The notes beneath the pieces were generated by a model, which had not been told where the DNA came from, ran no database searches, and saw nothing but the letters and a program-made list of their open reading frames with translations. This document shows positions 1-11,341 of a stretch of 64,000 nucleotides of DNA, piece by piece. Each line of letters opens with the position of its first letter. Position 1 is the stretch's first letter. Origin of the DNA: Tieghemostelium lacteum. Taxonomy: Eukaryota > Evosea > Eumycetozoa > Dictyosteliales > Raperosteliaceae. Where the stretch lies: positions 62,001 to 126,000 of the forward strand of contig LODT01000013.1 in assembly GCA_001606155.1 (NCBI GenBank). Reading direction: 5' to 3'. Position numbers and translations under genes: made by a program.

Positions 1-1048
1 GTTGTTGTTGTTTGTTATTTATAGCACTACTATTTAATATTTTTAGTAGTAGTTCAATTGGACCATTATCTCTACCTGAAATACCATCAATTTCATCAAT
101 AATCAAACATTTTGGTTTACTATCCTTTATAACAGATTGCATTTCAATAGTGGACAAAAGTTTAGTTTCAAAAGATTCACCAGATCTATCATCAGATGCA
201 TTGATTTCAAATGGTTGATATCCAGCTTGTTTTGCTAGAATATGTGCCAATGTAGTTTTACCTATGCCTGGACCACCTGTCATTAAAATGATCTTTGGAA
301 AATCATGTATTCCACCTCCACCTACTGCTGAACTATTATTACTATTATTATTACTGTTAGTTTTACTCTGAAATGTATAATTATAAGTTGACTTTGTATT
401 ACTTGATGGATTGGTAGTAGGAGTAGGAGTTGGTATTGACTTCTTTACAAGTAAAGGTCTTTTAAATACAATAGGATCCCACTGTTTTAGCCAATTTAGA
501 ATATCAATATTCATTCTATCATCAGATAAAAGTTCATGAAATGTAGAAGGTGCATATTTATCAACCCATAATCTGTTATAGTCTACTGTAGATACTGATT
601 TTTTGTTATTTGATTGCTGTTGTTGTTGTTGTTGTTGTCTGAGTAAATTGAATTGCTTTTTATTCAATTCGTCATTATAGATTTCCTCTAATAGATCAGG
701 TATTGTTTTTCCAATTAAGGAACCAGGTTTATTTTGGTTCCTAGACTGATGTGATGGTATCATGTAATCATTATAGTCCTCTTGAATTTTCATTCTTCTT
801 TGTACTTTTTTACCAGAAAATGAAGATACACTAAATAAAGACTCTTTAATAAGAGCTCTTTCTAGACTTTCATCATCCAACCTCTGACTTTGGTTCGCTT
901 TTAGAATCTCTCTGTCAATAGCATCTAATTTTATCTTTTTTTGAGTAGAAAATCTAGAACTTTCTCTTTCCTCCTCATCCTCATCATTATTCTTCAGAGG
1001 TGATAATTGTCTCTTATTACCCAACATCTTACTATTATTTTCTATCAT
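1..1048 (-). CDS. chtf18: Ctf18-type clamp loader subunit (CHTF18), 5' part
   Basis: This is the large subunit of the alternative RFC complex (Ctf18-RFC) that loads PCNA during replication and sister-chromatid cohesion. Translation from ATG at 1048 stays open to the window edge, giving about 349 residues. A charged, disordered head with an eight-Gln run precedes the Ctf18 signature LWVDKYAP...LLSDD (about residue 155). A Walker A motif GGPGIGKTT lies near residue 258 and a Walker B motif LIIDEIDG near residue 315. The signature before the AAA+ domain separates Ctf18 from the small RFC subunits. A second ATG seven codons in (MLGNK) is an alternative start. The C-terminal part lies outside the window. 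Confidence 0.9.
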   Translation of the reverse strand, partial: MIENNSKMLGNKRQLSPLKNNDEDEEERESSRFSTQKKIKLDAIDREILKANQSQRLDDESLERALIKESLFSVSSFSGKKVQRRMKIQEDYNDYMIPSHQSRNQNKPGSLIGKTIPDLLEEIYNDELNKKQFNLLRQQQQQQQQSNNKKSVSTVDYNRLWVDKYAPSTFHELLSDDRMNIDILNWLKQWDPIVFKRPLLVKKSIPTPTPTTNPSSNTKSTYNYTFQSKTNSNNNSNNSSAVGGGGIHDFPKIILMTGGPGIGKTTLAHILAKQAGYQPFEINASDDRSGESFETKLLSTIEMQSVIKDSKPKCLIIDEIDGISGRDNGPIELLLKILNSSAINNKQQQ

Positions 1049-1282
1049 CTCTACTTTCTCAAAATGAAAAAAAAAAAAGGCGGGAAAATCAATACCTTAA
1101 ATTTGTAAAATAATATTCATTTAATTAATTTCTAAATTAATTATTATTATTTTTTATTTTTGAAACCCAAAATAAAATGGGTCATAATAATATCTGGAGC
1201 ACTGTAGCCATTCATTGTGGGGGGTAATTGGAATTTTTTGAAAGTTCCCAAATAGTGAATAATTTTAACTGGCTTTGGGTTA

Positions 1283-1693
1283 TTTAATTGCTGAGAGAAA
1301 ATAAGAAGGTTTTTCCCTCATTGGTTAAATATCTTTTACAACAAACACCTACAAAAACAGAAATTTTACAAGAGCAATACATTGATAATAAAGACCTTAG
1401 TTTATTGAAGGATAACATTTGGGTTAAGTACCAATATGGAAATTGTTAAACACACTCAAAATATTAAAGATGAGGGATTTATAAAAGTAAACACATTCAA
1501 TGACAATAAAGATAAGATCAGGGATTCTTTACATCTGAATGAAAAAGAAGAAGTGATATATGCCAAATTCTCAGTTTCAAGATATTACTTTGACCTCCAA
1601 CCTGATATAATCATGTATATTGAAAATTTAAACATGCATGGAAGAGCCAAAACCCAAGCAAATAACAATAAAAGTGAAGAAAAAAAAAAATAG
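1283..1693 (+). pseudogene. Decayed CYTH-domain (thiamine-triphosphatase-like) gene
   Basis: The signal is split over reading frames. First come residues like the EXEXK metal-binding motif of CYTH enzymes (IAERK, near 1287). A different frame then gives FPSLVKYLLQQTP and QYIDNKDLSLLKDNIWVKY (about 1312-1422), which resembles the thiamine-triphosphatase stretch with a conserved Y-D-T/N...L...W-L/V-R/K core. Another shift lies at about 1430, where the family has W-E-L-K, and an open frame then runs 1436-1693. That frame includes YAKFSVSRYYFDL and a short MYIENLNMHG, comparable to the later strands of the fold. A stop and at least two shifts make an active gene unlikely, unless unseen introns explain them. 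Family assignment is by pattern only. Confidence 0.45.
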
Positions 1694-2136
1694 ACCCATA
1701 TATCTCATATTTCTTTATCTTTACAAAATGAATTGCACCAATCTAGCATATGTTGTGTCATATTATTTAAGAGTATCAATTGATACTTTGATGTCCTACG
1801 TTATTGCAGGTTTTAGACTTTTATAAAAGAGCAATTAAATGAATTATATTAATATATTCTATTATTCTATTGAATTCAAAACCTCTTTGAAATTGAATAG
1901 ATCATATCTTAATAATGAAATGGAGTCACTGGAAATTTACCTTCTCTCAAAATGCCTAATTCTTTGGATTAAATTTTTTTTTTTTAAAGGGCTCTTTGGG
2001 AAATCAAATACTCTTTGGGAATACTATTGCATCAAGGAAGTGGGGGAGCAGCATAATCATTACACAAAATTATTGAAAAGTTTTAAAATTTTTTTTAGCA
2101 TTTTAGAAAAACAAGTATAAATGTGTGGGTTGTTAG
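1694..2136. other. Intergenic, A/T-rich
   Basis: Short open frames on the + strand (for example 1839-2120) have no recognisable domain and biased Leu/Phe/Lys composition. They may be further debris of the decayed CYTH gene. It probably also holds the promoter of the transporter gene that starts at 2137. Confidence 0.4.
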
Positions 2137-3606
2137 ATGATGTTTGATAATGAATTAGAATTATCAACTTTAAATAATTTAACTGTTGATTCTAAATTAC
2201 TAGAAGAAGAAGAAGTAGATATGTTGGAGGAGAATTTACCTAAACCTATATCTATTCAAAATGAATCTTTGAAACCTCCGTTATTACTAGATGATGAGGA
2301 TTCCAATAAACCTTATCTAACTAAAACAATTGTATGTATAGTAACATTAAAATGTTGAAAGATGTTGGGAATAAAGTGTTAATTAAAGATTGGATATACA
2401 TAGGATAGAAAAATTGCAACTATTATGGTTGTTATAGGTACAGCTTATTTGTTTCCATTTGAGAGTTATCTAATGTCTTTGGATTACTTTTCAATGTTGT
2501 ATCCTGACAAGAAGATTTACTCTTCATTCCCATTTGTCTATATGGCTGCAATAATGGTGACATTTTTAATATTCCTCAGAATTCCCTATTTGTTATCACA
2601 TTCTAAAATGATGATAATCGGATTCAGTTTCTATATTGTATTGTTGATATTGGTACCTGTAATTAACATTACACCTGGTATTCGTGGTACAGAGACTAGT
2701 TACACTGTCACTTTAGTTCTATTCATCCTAACTGGTGTAGCAGATGGATTTGTACAGGGTACTATTTATAGTATTGCTGGAGCATTTGGTCCTGCCTACA
2801 CTCAATTTACCCAAATTGGTGTAGGACTTGCTGGTATCATTGTAATTATAACACGTATCATCTCAAAAGTTTCCTTTCCATTTACTCCCGAGGGACTCAG
2901 ACACGGATGTTTACTCTATTTCCTATTATCAGCTACCATAATTTTGATATCACTTCTTTCTTTTCTCTCTCTAATTAGAATACCATCTATTGGCACATAT
3001 CTCACCCAAAGTCGATCTAAAAACAAGGAAAATACCTCCACACTTTCAGATTCACAAGTCAACAGTTCATGGTCACCCAACAAGGAGGGATACAAAAATG
3101 TCTTTAAGGCAAATTATCAAATGGGTATTATCAATATCATACTATTTGTAGTATCAGGAGCAGCATTTCCAGGTCTTATATTTGAAATGAGTAGTACTTC
3201 TATCAGATATGATTGGTATGTGATTTTGGTTATGGCTGTAAATAACATTTTTGATTTTATTGGTAAATCATTTCCATCGTATTTACATAACAATGGAAAG
3301 AGACTACCAAGTTTACCAGTACTTTGGACTATAACCATTGCAAGAGGACTCTTTATCCTATTCTTTTTCTTGATTATCTATAAATTGGCATTTACAAATC
3401 TTGCATGGATTCTAATATTCATATCGATATTTGGGTTCACTAATGGTTATATATGCTCAATTGTGATGACTGAAGGACCTAGAGCTGTAAGTAGAGAATA
3501 TAAAGAATTATCTGCTCTTTTTATGACAACTTGTCTAATTGTTGGTATTACTGTTGGTAATTCATTGAACTTTATGGCAGTTCATCTAATTGATAGTAAT
3601 AAATAA
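2137..3606 (+). CDS. Equilibrative nucleoside transporter (ENT/SLC29 family)
   Basis: A polytopic membrane protein of about 465 residues expected to move nucleosides or nucleobases across the plasma or an internal membrane. Exon 1 is 2137-2331, intron 2332-2403 (GTATGT..TAG, phase 0), exon 2 is 2404-3606. The acidic cytosolic head (about 65 residues) is followed by the first transmembrane segment, where MVVIGTAYLFPFESYL replaces the ENT G-x-G-T-L-x-P-W-N motif. Roughly ten further hydrophobic segments follow, with a long polar loop (about residues 260-290) in the usual position between TM6 and TM7. The intron join restores one frame. Two Met codons lie in tandem at the start (2137, 2140). Substrate cannot be told from sequence. 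Confidence 0.85.
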
Positions 3607-3644
3607 ATAAAAAATCTTATTATAATAATTTCTTTTTATTATAA

Positions 3645-4314
3645 TTATAATTGCTCACATAATGAATTTAAATGTTGGTGTAATTTATCTGAAATTGATA
3701 TAAATTCTATTCCTGATTGGATTTGAAGGTGGTAGATGTGTATTAAAGATTCAATAATATTTAATAACTGTTTTAAATTACCAATAATCTCTTTCCATTC
3801 ATTATTTTCAATTCTATACATGGAATCTATTAATTTTAAATTTTCTTTAAATTCTTTCTCTAAATAGTTTATACCTAATTCATATTGATTTGATACATTT
3901 TTAAAAAGATTTTCAATATTCTTTTCATATTGAAGTGAAGGTATATTTATAGAACTATTTAATTCCTTATCTATTTTCTTTAAAGTTGTATTTAATACAG
4001 GTTTAATACAACAACTTTTTTTTAACCTCTTCATGTGAATTCAAGGAAGATACTTTATTTTCCTTACCACTAAAAAAACAATCTTCAGAGAATACTTTTA
4101 ATGAGGTATTATTATAAACTTCTTTTGATTTCTTTCCTTTACTAAATAAACCCATGTGAGTAACATTATTATTTTTGTTTGGAGCTGGTGGTTTCTTTTT
4201 AGTTGTACTAGTTGAAATTGGTTTTAAAGGCACGGAACTTTTATTTTGAACATGAACTTTTTTACTTTCAATTTCACTATTTAACTTTTTTTTAAAATTA
4301 TCTATTTTATTCAT
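3645..4314 (-). CDS. Small coiled-coil protein, frame broken at an A8 run
   Basis: I do not recognise the family. The first part, from ATG at 4314 (MNKIDNFKKKL), is Lys/Ser/Pro-rich. The second (4034-3645) is a helical, coiled-coil-like region of about 125 residues ending DKLHQHLNSLCEQL. The two lie in different frames that meet at an eight-base homopolymer at 4016-4023, within codons for Glu-Val-Lys-Lys. The abrupt change with good coding character on both sides suggests either a homopolymer sequencing error or a recent one-base indel. An in-frame ATG at 4380 would add a hydrophobic, Phe/Leu-rich 22-residue head, but that stretch looks like 5' flank. The gene is convergent with the ENT gene, 38 bp away. 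Confidence 0.5.
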
Positions 4315-4466
4315 TTCAATTAAAGCTAACAATAATTGAAATAGAAAGTAAAATATTATTTTAATTTTAAAATCAAACATTATTCAAATAACTAATTAAT
4401 TTATTTGAATTATTGATTTAGTGGTGTGAAATTTAAAAATTGCCTTACTTATTGTTATTTTTTTTT

Positions 4467-7172
4467 CTATTCATTATCATTCTCTAGTATGAAATTTTCT
4501 TGTTGTATATTATTATTATTATTATTAATCTCATCAAACTCTTCTTCTGAACTATCACTTTCTTCGTCTTCCTCCTCTTCATCTTCATCTTCATCATCAA
4601 CCTCATTTTCTTCTTCTTCCTCTTCATCTGTAGTTGTACTTTCATTATCATCATATTCATCTTCAGTTGATGATAATGGTTGATCATTTAGTTGTTTAGA
4701 TGGTGATATAACTCTTTCTCTAGAGTGATTGGTATTGGTTGTAGAAGGTACTGGTTGAGAACATAAAGATCCACCTGAATTTGAAAGTGATGAAAAACTA
4801 GAAGAACCAATTGAGAGTCTGAGAAGAGATGTTGATAGTTTACTAGTAGATGCATTGGGCGATGCAGATTGCCAAGAACTTGGTGAACTTGAAAGTCTTA
4901 AACTATCAATTAAATCCATTTTCTGTTGTTTCATGGAAGCTATAAATCTTTCACGTTCACTAAAATAGTCATTTAATGCACCAACCCATTCCACAGTATC
5001 CTTTTCAGAGTCGGCTATAATCAAATAGGTACGTGTTTTGGTAACTATATTAAAACCTCTTTGTTCTTTTGAAACATTTTCAACTTTTGAACCTATAAGA
5101 GGAATTCTACCTAAAACCTTATTACTTCTCTGATTCTTTAGATAGAACAAATAATTATTCTCCATTATAAACCATCGTCTCTTCCAGTTCTTTACAACCT
5201 CACCAATCTTTGTAAGGTACCCTTGTTTCAGTATATTAGTTCTCGTCAATACAATATGAGATAAATGATTCGAACTGTTTACAATTGAACTATTGACAAT
5301 TGCAGATGAAATGAAATTTACAGTTGAAGTAGTCTTATTTAAAGCTCTAGATGCAACTGCCGATTTCTTTTTCTTTTTCTCTTTTTGACTAGTGTCTGGA
5401 GACATTGGAGAATCACTATCATCCTCTGCCAAATCATTTATACTAGAAGTAGACGCACTCTGTGGTATTCTATCACTTTGAGATGTTCTACTATTCTCTC
5501 TTATATCATTCATTTGTATATTTATGAGACCTTCAATTTTCTTTTTTCTATCCTCTACTATACCAGTCTCAATAATGTTATTGGCATCCTTTGACTGACC
5601 TTTTTGTTTTCTATTTAAATTCAAAGATTCAAAATAGAATTGTCTCTCTTCAAATGTCAAATCTTTCTGGATTTGTACATCATCTAACAGAGCAGCTCTT
5701 TTCTCTTTAGATTTCTGATCACTTTGTAACCAACTATTTATAGTATTTTCAATTAATTTTGACCATGCTAAATTAGGTTTACTCTCATCACCAGAATTAA
5801 CTATATTTTCCTCTATTTTATTATTATTATTGTTTTCACTATTACTAATGTTATCATCTTTCTCTATAAAAATACATGATAATGATTTACTGTAAACTTC
5901 AAATGCAGTATCATATCCTTCAATCTTTTTTGAAGATCTTATCCAAACTTCATCTAAAGATAGTTTTCTCCAAAACTTATTTTTAATGGCATAAATTAAT
6001 ATGTCATTGAATAGATAAATGACTACCTTTCTCTTTTCAATTTCTGAACTTTCAGTAGTTATCACTAATCTATAGAGTTCACCTGATCTTATCAATTTTC
6101 TGTGTGGAACTACTAATTGCCCTGCTTTAGGTCCAAGTTGTTGTTGTAGTCTAGCAACCATTAAAGAACCCTCTTTAGATTTATCCTCTACATGTGTTGA
6201 TGAATTTATAAATGATGCTACTGTTTTCATTACTTCTTTTGCCTCTTGTAAACTATTATACTCTACATCTTCTTTAGATGTAAACTGAATCAACTCCTCC
6301 AACAATAATATATATCTTGGAACTTTCTGTGCTGGCATAATCAACAAATCATTTAAATCTAATTTTCTTGCGTAAGGTGAATATTTACATTCCTTTCGAT
6401 AGTAAAGGTTAATATTAAGTTCCAAAGTCTCCTATAGTGTCAACAGTATTCAACATACCTGTAAATAGGCTTTAAACTTCTTATTACTCGCTGAATGCTG
6501 TTTAATTAGTTGCATAGCATTATTGTAGTAATTATTTACAAATATTGAGTATATTCTAAGAAATGGGCCATATTCTTTAAAGATATCAGATACAATGGTT
6601 TTCATTGGAAAAGAATTGTTATCTTGATGAAATTCAATACGTTCTTTGATTTTTGAATGAATTTCATCGTGTGTAGCTTTGATGGATTCGATATTGGAAA
6701 AGATGTTTTCAATGTCTGTCTGCGTGAGAATATCCTTCTCTCTAATTTTACATAAATAAATATCTACTATAACTTTTAGAAATGATACATATGCTTGTTC
6801 AGTTGCCAATATCTCTCTGAGGATATTAGCTCTTCTCTCTTTAGTTTTTTGGAGATCACCAGACATCCCAGTCAAACTCTGTTTTCTGATCATTGGTTTA
6901 AATGTAGGTGTTCTATGTAGAGATGACAGATTCTTTCTATGTAGTGATTTGTTTATTGTTATAGTACCTGAAGATGTCAAAGACCCTACATTGGGAGACA
7001 CCAAAGACTCTCCACCAGAAAGGGTATTATATCCACTCTTATTATCACTTTTACCATTACCATCTACCTCCACCTCTGACTCTGTCTTTGTTCTACCCAT
7101 TGCTCTCCAATGACTAATATTTTGAGATTCCTCATCAGTTGAATCCTCCATATCCATTGATTTTACCATCAC
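4467..7172 (-). CDS. RhoGEF (DH) protein with two PH domains
   Basis: A guanine-nucleotide exchange factor for Rho/Rac GTPases acting on the actin cytoskeleton, about 879 residues. Exon 1 is 7172-6459, intron 6458-6393 (GTATGT..AAAG, 66 bp, phase 0), exon 2 is 6392-4467. The DH domain spans about residues 114-300, with the opening RANILREILATEQAYV and the late helix LDLNDLLIMPAQKVPRYILLLEEL. A first PH domain follows directly (about 330-425). A second lies near residues 625-725 (QGYLTKIGEVVKNWKRRWF). The tail is a very acidic Asp/Glu run followed by Asn repeats. A nearer acceptor (TAG at 6432-6434) would give a 27-bp intron and 13 extra codons in frame. I prefer the longer intron because it aligns better with DH domains. 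Confidence 0.88.
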
Positions 7173-7545
7173 AAGTAACTACTTTCTCGATATTATAATA
7201 TGTGAGGTGGTTTATGTATGTGGGAGGGAGGGAAAAAATCTAAATTATTGATTTTATATATTCCTACAATTCTAAATGCACATTAAACAAATAAATAAAT
7301 TCTTTTAGTAAAGAGAACAAGTTGGATTTGAAAAAAATCTGGTATTTTTTTTTTTTTGGATTTTTGAAATCGTTATGTGGGTTGTAAAAAAAAAAAAATA
7401 TCTTTGAAATCAGATTTATATTAAAATCAGATCTCTTGTCCCAATCTAAATTCAATTTGGTATTATGGTGTCAAAAATGCCATCGAATAAATTAATAGGT
7501 TTTGATGATCAAATTTTTTTTTTTTTTTTTTAATTTTTATTTAGA
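7173..7545. other. Divergent promoter region between the RhoGEF and Misato genes
   Basis: A/T-rich with several T and A runs of 12-18 bases. No gene is visible; the minus-strand frame at 7264-7455 is low complexity. It should hold both start regions, since the flanking genes point away from each other. Confidence 0.5.
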
Positions 7546-9078
7546 ATGACATTAAACAAAGATAACCTTTTAACTATACAAATTGGAAACTATGCAAATT
7601 TCATTGCTTCACATTACTGGAATATACAAAATCAAAATTATGAAACTACAATAAAAAAAGAAAATGAAGATTTTGAAATTAACCCAGAATGTCTGTATAG
7701 GACTATACATAACTTTGAAAGAGCTTCCGAGCCGGTTTATAAACCCAGAGCTTTGATTTTTGATTTTAAATCCAATTTAGGATCACTGAATAGTGATGGT
7801 AGGATACATAGAGGTACTGCACACCAGACTCAAGAAGAACAAGTAAAAAACAATTCAGATGAAGGTATAAGCACATTTATTCAGAAACCATTAGGTAAAC
7901 CTATTAATCCTCTGGACAAGGCTGTAGATAATTCGTTATGTGGTTTTGAGTATTGGTCAGATTATCTGTATGGCGACTATTCAAAAAACAGTATAGTTGA
8001 GATTCCTGATAGTTTCAATTCCATTCCTAACCAGAGTACACTGTGTTATGATGATGGGAAAGAACTGTTATCTCACTCCTGGCAATTGGAAGAGCTCTAC
8101 CAAGACTACCTTAGAAAAATGTTTGAAGAATGTGACTGTATCTCAGGTTTTCAAATATTTTGTGATTCTTCGGATTTATGGGGTGGAATAACATCGATGG
8201 TTATGGACCATCTCTCAGACGAATTCACTTCGAAACCAATTATAACATTCTCATCAGTGGCATATCAAGAACATCAATCTAACGAATCTATATACAACCA
8301 ATCCATGAGTTTACTAGAACTTTCAAAATCCTCTAGAATATACATACCAATGTATCTAGATGATACTTTTGCTTCCAAATATAATCCCCTGTTTTCCAAA
8401 ACTAATAAATTCCATAGCGCAGCTGTTTTTGCCAGCTCTATTGATTGCGCTACCCTAGGATACCGATCTAATTACCTAGACTCTTTAGAAAGCTTTTGCT
8501 ATCAATTGTCAACTCAACCATCCACGAACTTGATATCCCTAGCCAGCAGCTTCGGATCAGATTTCCAAAATAAATTTGGATTTGGATTCGAAAAGAGAAC
8601 TAATGAACCTGTGTTCCCTTCTCACACCCTCTCTGAACATCCTCTTATGAGTCACTTTATTCCTGGATTCCACTATCTTCCAAAATACGGATCCTACTCC
8701 GAGAATGTAACCATCAGAGGAGACCTCTACTCTGGTGAATCTGGATATGACAAAGTCTATTCAATGGTCAACCAATACCTATCCTCTAAAGAACGTGTAC
8801 TTAACCGTAAGATCTATAATATATCTCAACCATTTGAAATGAAAAAGAACCAATTCCCACAATTCCTCATAAATAACCATTCTAATAACAACCAATCCAA
8901 CTCCATTTTAACTCAACTACAAAACACACCTTCAATACACCCATATCTAAATAACCTATCAACATCCTTCAAATCCCTATTACAAGACAAATCCAAATTA
9001 ACAAGACTCTCTAATGACACAATTGAAGAATCTTTAGAATCATTATTACATATCGCAGATTCCTATCTAGAGAAATAA
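7546..9078 (+). CDS. msto1: Misato/DML1 homologue (tubulin-like, mitochondrial distribution)
   Basis: Misato proteins are diverged tubulin/FtsZ relatives needed for mitochondrial distribution and fusion, and for spindle assembly in animals. This 510-residue frame opens with LLTIQIGNYANFIASHYWN, matching the family start (T-L-Q-L-G-x-x-A-N-F-V-G-x-H-W-W-N). It contains RGTAHQTQEE in place of the usual R.G....Q, then GFQIFCDSSDLWGGITS, the counterpart of the tubulin nucleotide-loop segment. Length fits the family (about 480-570). The start is the first ATG after a long T run, and the family begins at this point, so an upstream coding exon is not needed. Confidence 0.9.
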   Translation: MTLNKDNLLTIQIGNYANFIASHYWNIQNQNYETTIKKENEDFEINPECLYRTIHNFERASEPVYKPRALIFDFKSNLGSLNSDGRIHRGTAHQTQEEQVKNNSDEGISTFIQKPLGKPINPLDKAVDNSLCGFEYWSDYLYGDYSKNSIVEIPDSFNSIPNQSTLCYDDGKELLSHSWQLEELYQDYLRKMFEECDCISGFQIFCDSSDLWGGITSMVMDHLSDEFTSKPIITFSSVAYQEHQSNESIYNQSMSLLELSKSSRIYIPMYLDDTFASKYNPLFSKTNKFHSAAVFASSIDCATLGYRSNYLDSLESFCYQLSTQPSTNLISLASSFGSDFQNKFGFGFEKRTNEPVFPSHTLSEHPLMSHFIPGFHYLPKYGSYSENVTIRGDLYSGESGYDKVYSMVNQYLSSKERVLNRKIYNISQPFEMKKNQFPQFLINNHSNNNQSNSILTQLQNTPSIHPYLNNLSTSFKSLLQDKSKLTRLSNDTIEESLESLLHIADSYLEK

Positions 9079-9462
9079 ATATAATCTACAATCTCCCCGA
9101 AGGAATCTGACGTGTCAACCCAAAAAAAAAAATATAATTTATAAAATGAAATACATTCAAAAGAAATCCTAAATTGAAATCAAATAGGTCAAGAATGGGA
9201 TTTTCCGAACACAACGTTGTATGATCATTTAAATTTCCAAATTTACCTGTAAATAAATATCTGACTAGAAATTTGAGAAAAACATTTTTGATTTTCAATA
9301 TATTATGTTGTAATAAATAATATTCCAAGGATTTTTCCGAAATATCAAAAATGTGCATAACACAGATATTTTCATAATTTTTTAACAGCCTCAAACTCGA
9401 TTTTATTTAAAAAATTTTTTTTTATTAAAGTTTTTAGGATTCCCTACACAAATAATAATACA
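9079..9462. other. Intergenic: Misato 3' end and saposin-gene promoter
   Basis: No gene seen. It contains TGACGTGTCA at 9108-9117, close to a bZIP-type palindrome, and T-rich sequence just before the ATG at 9463. A minus-strand frame at 9086-9394 has no coding character. Confidence 0.4.
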
Positions 9463-11043
9463 ATGAAATCAATCTTAATTGCATTATTAGCTTTCATTTT
9501 AATCGCCAACGTCAGCGCACAAGGTATTACCTGCTCACTATGCGAATTTGTTGTCAAAATCGGTGAAGACGCTGTTAACAACAATAAAACTCAAACTCAA
9601 ATCCTTGCTGATCTCGAAATTGGTTGCAAAATCTTACCAGGTAAACTTGCTGGAGACGTAGGTATCATTGAATATAGAAATTAAATGGTTTTTATGTGGG
9701 TTCAGAAAGGGGTGTGGAAAATTATAAAAAAAATCAAAAAGAATTAGAAATTAGAGTATTTATAAACAAAAAACTAATATTCAAAATATATTAAATATAT
9801 ATAGTGCGACACTTTAGTTAGCGAATATGGATCATTGGTTATTAACATGTTAATCAACCAAGAAGCCCCACAACAAGTATGTTCATCCCTCAAATTATGT
9901 ACCTCCAAAAAAGCTTTAGTTAGAGTATCTGGAAGCTATTTGGAATGTGAATTCTGTGACTTTATTGTAGACAAAGTTGAACAATACATCGCTGGTAACT
10001 CAACTCAAAGCCAAATCCTTGCCTTTTTGGATAAGGACTGTACCTATTTGAAGGCCACCACCTTTGTCGAAACCTGTCAAACTTTAGTCAACCAATATGC
10101 CCCAATTGTCATCCAAGCCGTTGAACAAAAAGAACCAGCCTCCGTCGTCTGTTCTCAAATCAATGTTTGTTCATCCAGTGACGATTCCTCAGCTCAAGAA
10201 GTTGAAGAACCAGTCTTTGGTGAATCTGCTGACCCAGTTGAATGTGAACTCTGTCTCTATTTAGCCGGTTACGTTGATACCTTTGTAAAGAACAACCAAT
10301 CACTCAATGATGTTGAAAACTTCTTGACCACCCAATGTTCAAGACTCTCTGCCAAATGGTCCACTGAATGTGTCAACTTGGTTGATGCCTACGTCCCAGA
10401 AATCTTCACTTTGGCCACTGATTTCACTCCAGAACAAATCTGTCAAAAGATTAATTTATGTGCTCCATCATCATCTGAACCAGCTCCAAAAGACCAATTA
10501 CTCGGATCCTCAGTTGAACCATCACCATCATGTGATCTCTGTGAAATTGTCTACACTTTTGCTGAAGATGTCCTCAGTAACAATGTAACTGATCAACAAG
10601 CTCTCCAATTATTAGAAGCCGACTGTAAAGTCTTTGCCTTGCCATCATTTGTCAAGGGTTGTCAAAACTTTGTCCAAACTGAAGGTGAAGATCTCATTAC
10701 CTTTATCCAAGCTAATCCAAATGCCACCACTGGTTGTGTTGACTTGGGTTTCTGTCAAATTGCCACTTCTTCTGGTTTCACTTCATTCTCATCAAGTACC
10801 TTCACTGCCTCCTCATCAGCCTCATCAGCCTCTTCATCAGCTTCATCATCAGCTGCCGCCTCCTCATCAGCTTCATCATCAGCTGCCTCATCAGCCTCTT
10901 CATCAGCCTCCTCATCAGCTGCCTCATCAACTTCCCAATCTGGAGTTACCTCAGCTCCACCACCCGATGCCACTGGTACTGGTTCATCCCAAACCACAGG
11001 TCAAACTTCATCAACTACCTCTCAATTCAAATTTAGATTTTAA
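9463..11043 (+). CDS. Secreted protein with four saposin-B domains and Ser/Ala stalk
   Basis: Saposin-like proteins bind or disrupt lipids; in dictyostelids they include lysosomal activators and amoebapore-like antibacterial proteins. Exon 1 is 9463-9657, intron 9658-9804 (GTAGGT..ATAG, phase 0), exon 2 is 9805-11043, giving about 477 residues. A signal peptide (to about residue 19, ANVSA) is followed by four SapB repeats at about residues 21-100, 110-190, 205-280 and 305-385. Each repeat has the six-Cys pattern beginning C-x2-C (CSLC, CEFC, CELC, CDLC) and ending with a final pair such as CSSLKLC. The intron interrupts repeat 1. The tail is about 75 residues of Ser/Ala/Thr, probably an O-glycosylated stalk. 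It lacks a clear GPI signal. Confidence 0.88.
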
Positions 11044-11341
11044 ACTCTAATAAAAATGAAATAGTAGTAATATTAGTATTTTTATTTAAAATTTCTTTTA
11101 ATTAGTTATGTTTTTGATACTGTTTAACTTGAATTAAGAAGATTTTCATTCCCAACAACAGTTACTGACAACAACTAAAAACTCAAAACCTCAAAGTACA
11201 ATTACACTAAACTCAAATCAATCCAATAATTTAAAAGATTCTTATATTATTGGGCAATGTAATAAAATGAAATCAACACTAGTTTTTAAGTTTTTTATAA
11301 AAATCTGATCATTTTACGTAAAACTTGGTTCGCCAATAAAA

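Noticed and set aside
1178-1230. Short + frame MGHNNIWSTVAIHCGG resembling the start of isoaspartyl peptidase/asparaginase
   Set aside because: Only about 16 codons before a stop, with nothing matching after it, so this is likely chance.
4315-4380. N-terminal extension with a hydrophobic head on the small coiled-coil gene
   Set aside because: The stretch has the base composition of intergenic DNA. The internal ATG at 4314 begins the coding-like part.
4426-4683. Ser-rich + strand frame
   Set aside because: It is the complement of the acidic Asp/Glu tail of the RhoGEF gene.
6432-6458. 27-bp intron in the RhoGEF gene
   Set aside because: It is possible in frame, but it would be unusually short and leaves extra residues where DH domains have none. 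The 66-bp intron aligns better.
10634-11050. His/Pro/Leu-rich + frame and acidic minus-strand frame over 10755-10997
   Set aside because: Both are shadows of the Ser/Ala repeat tail of the saposin-like gene.
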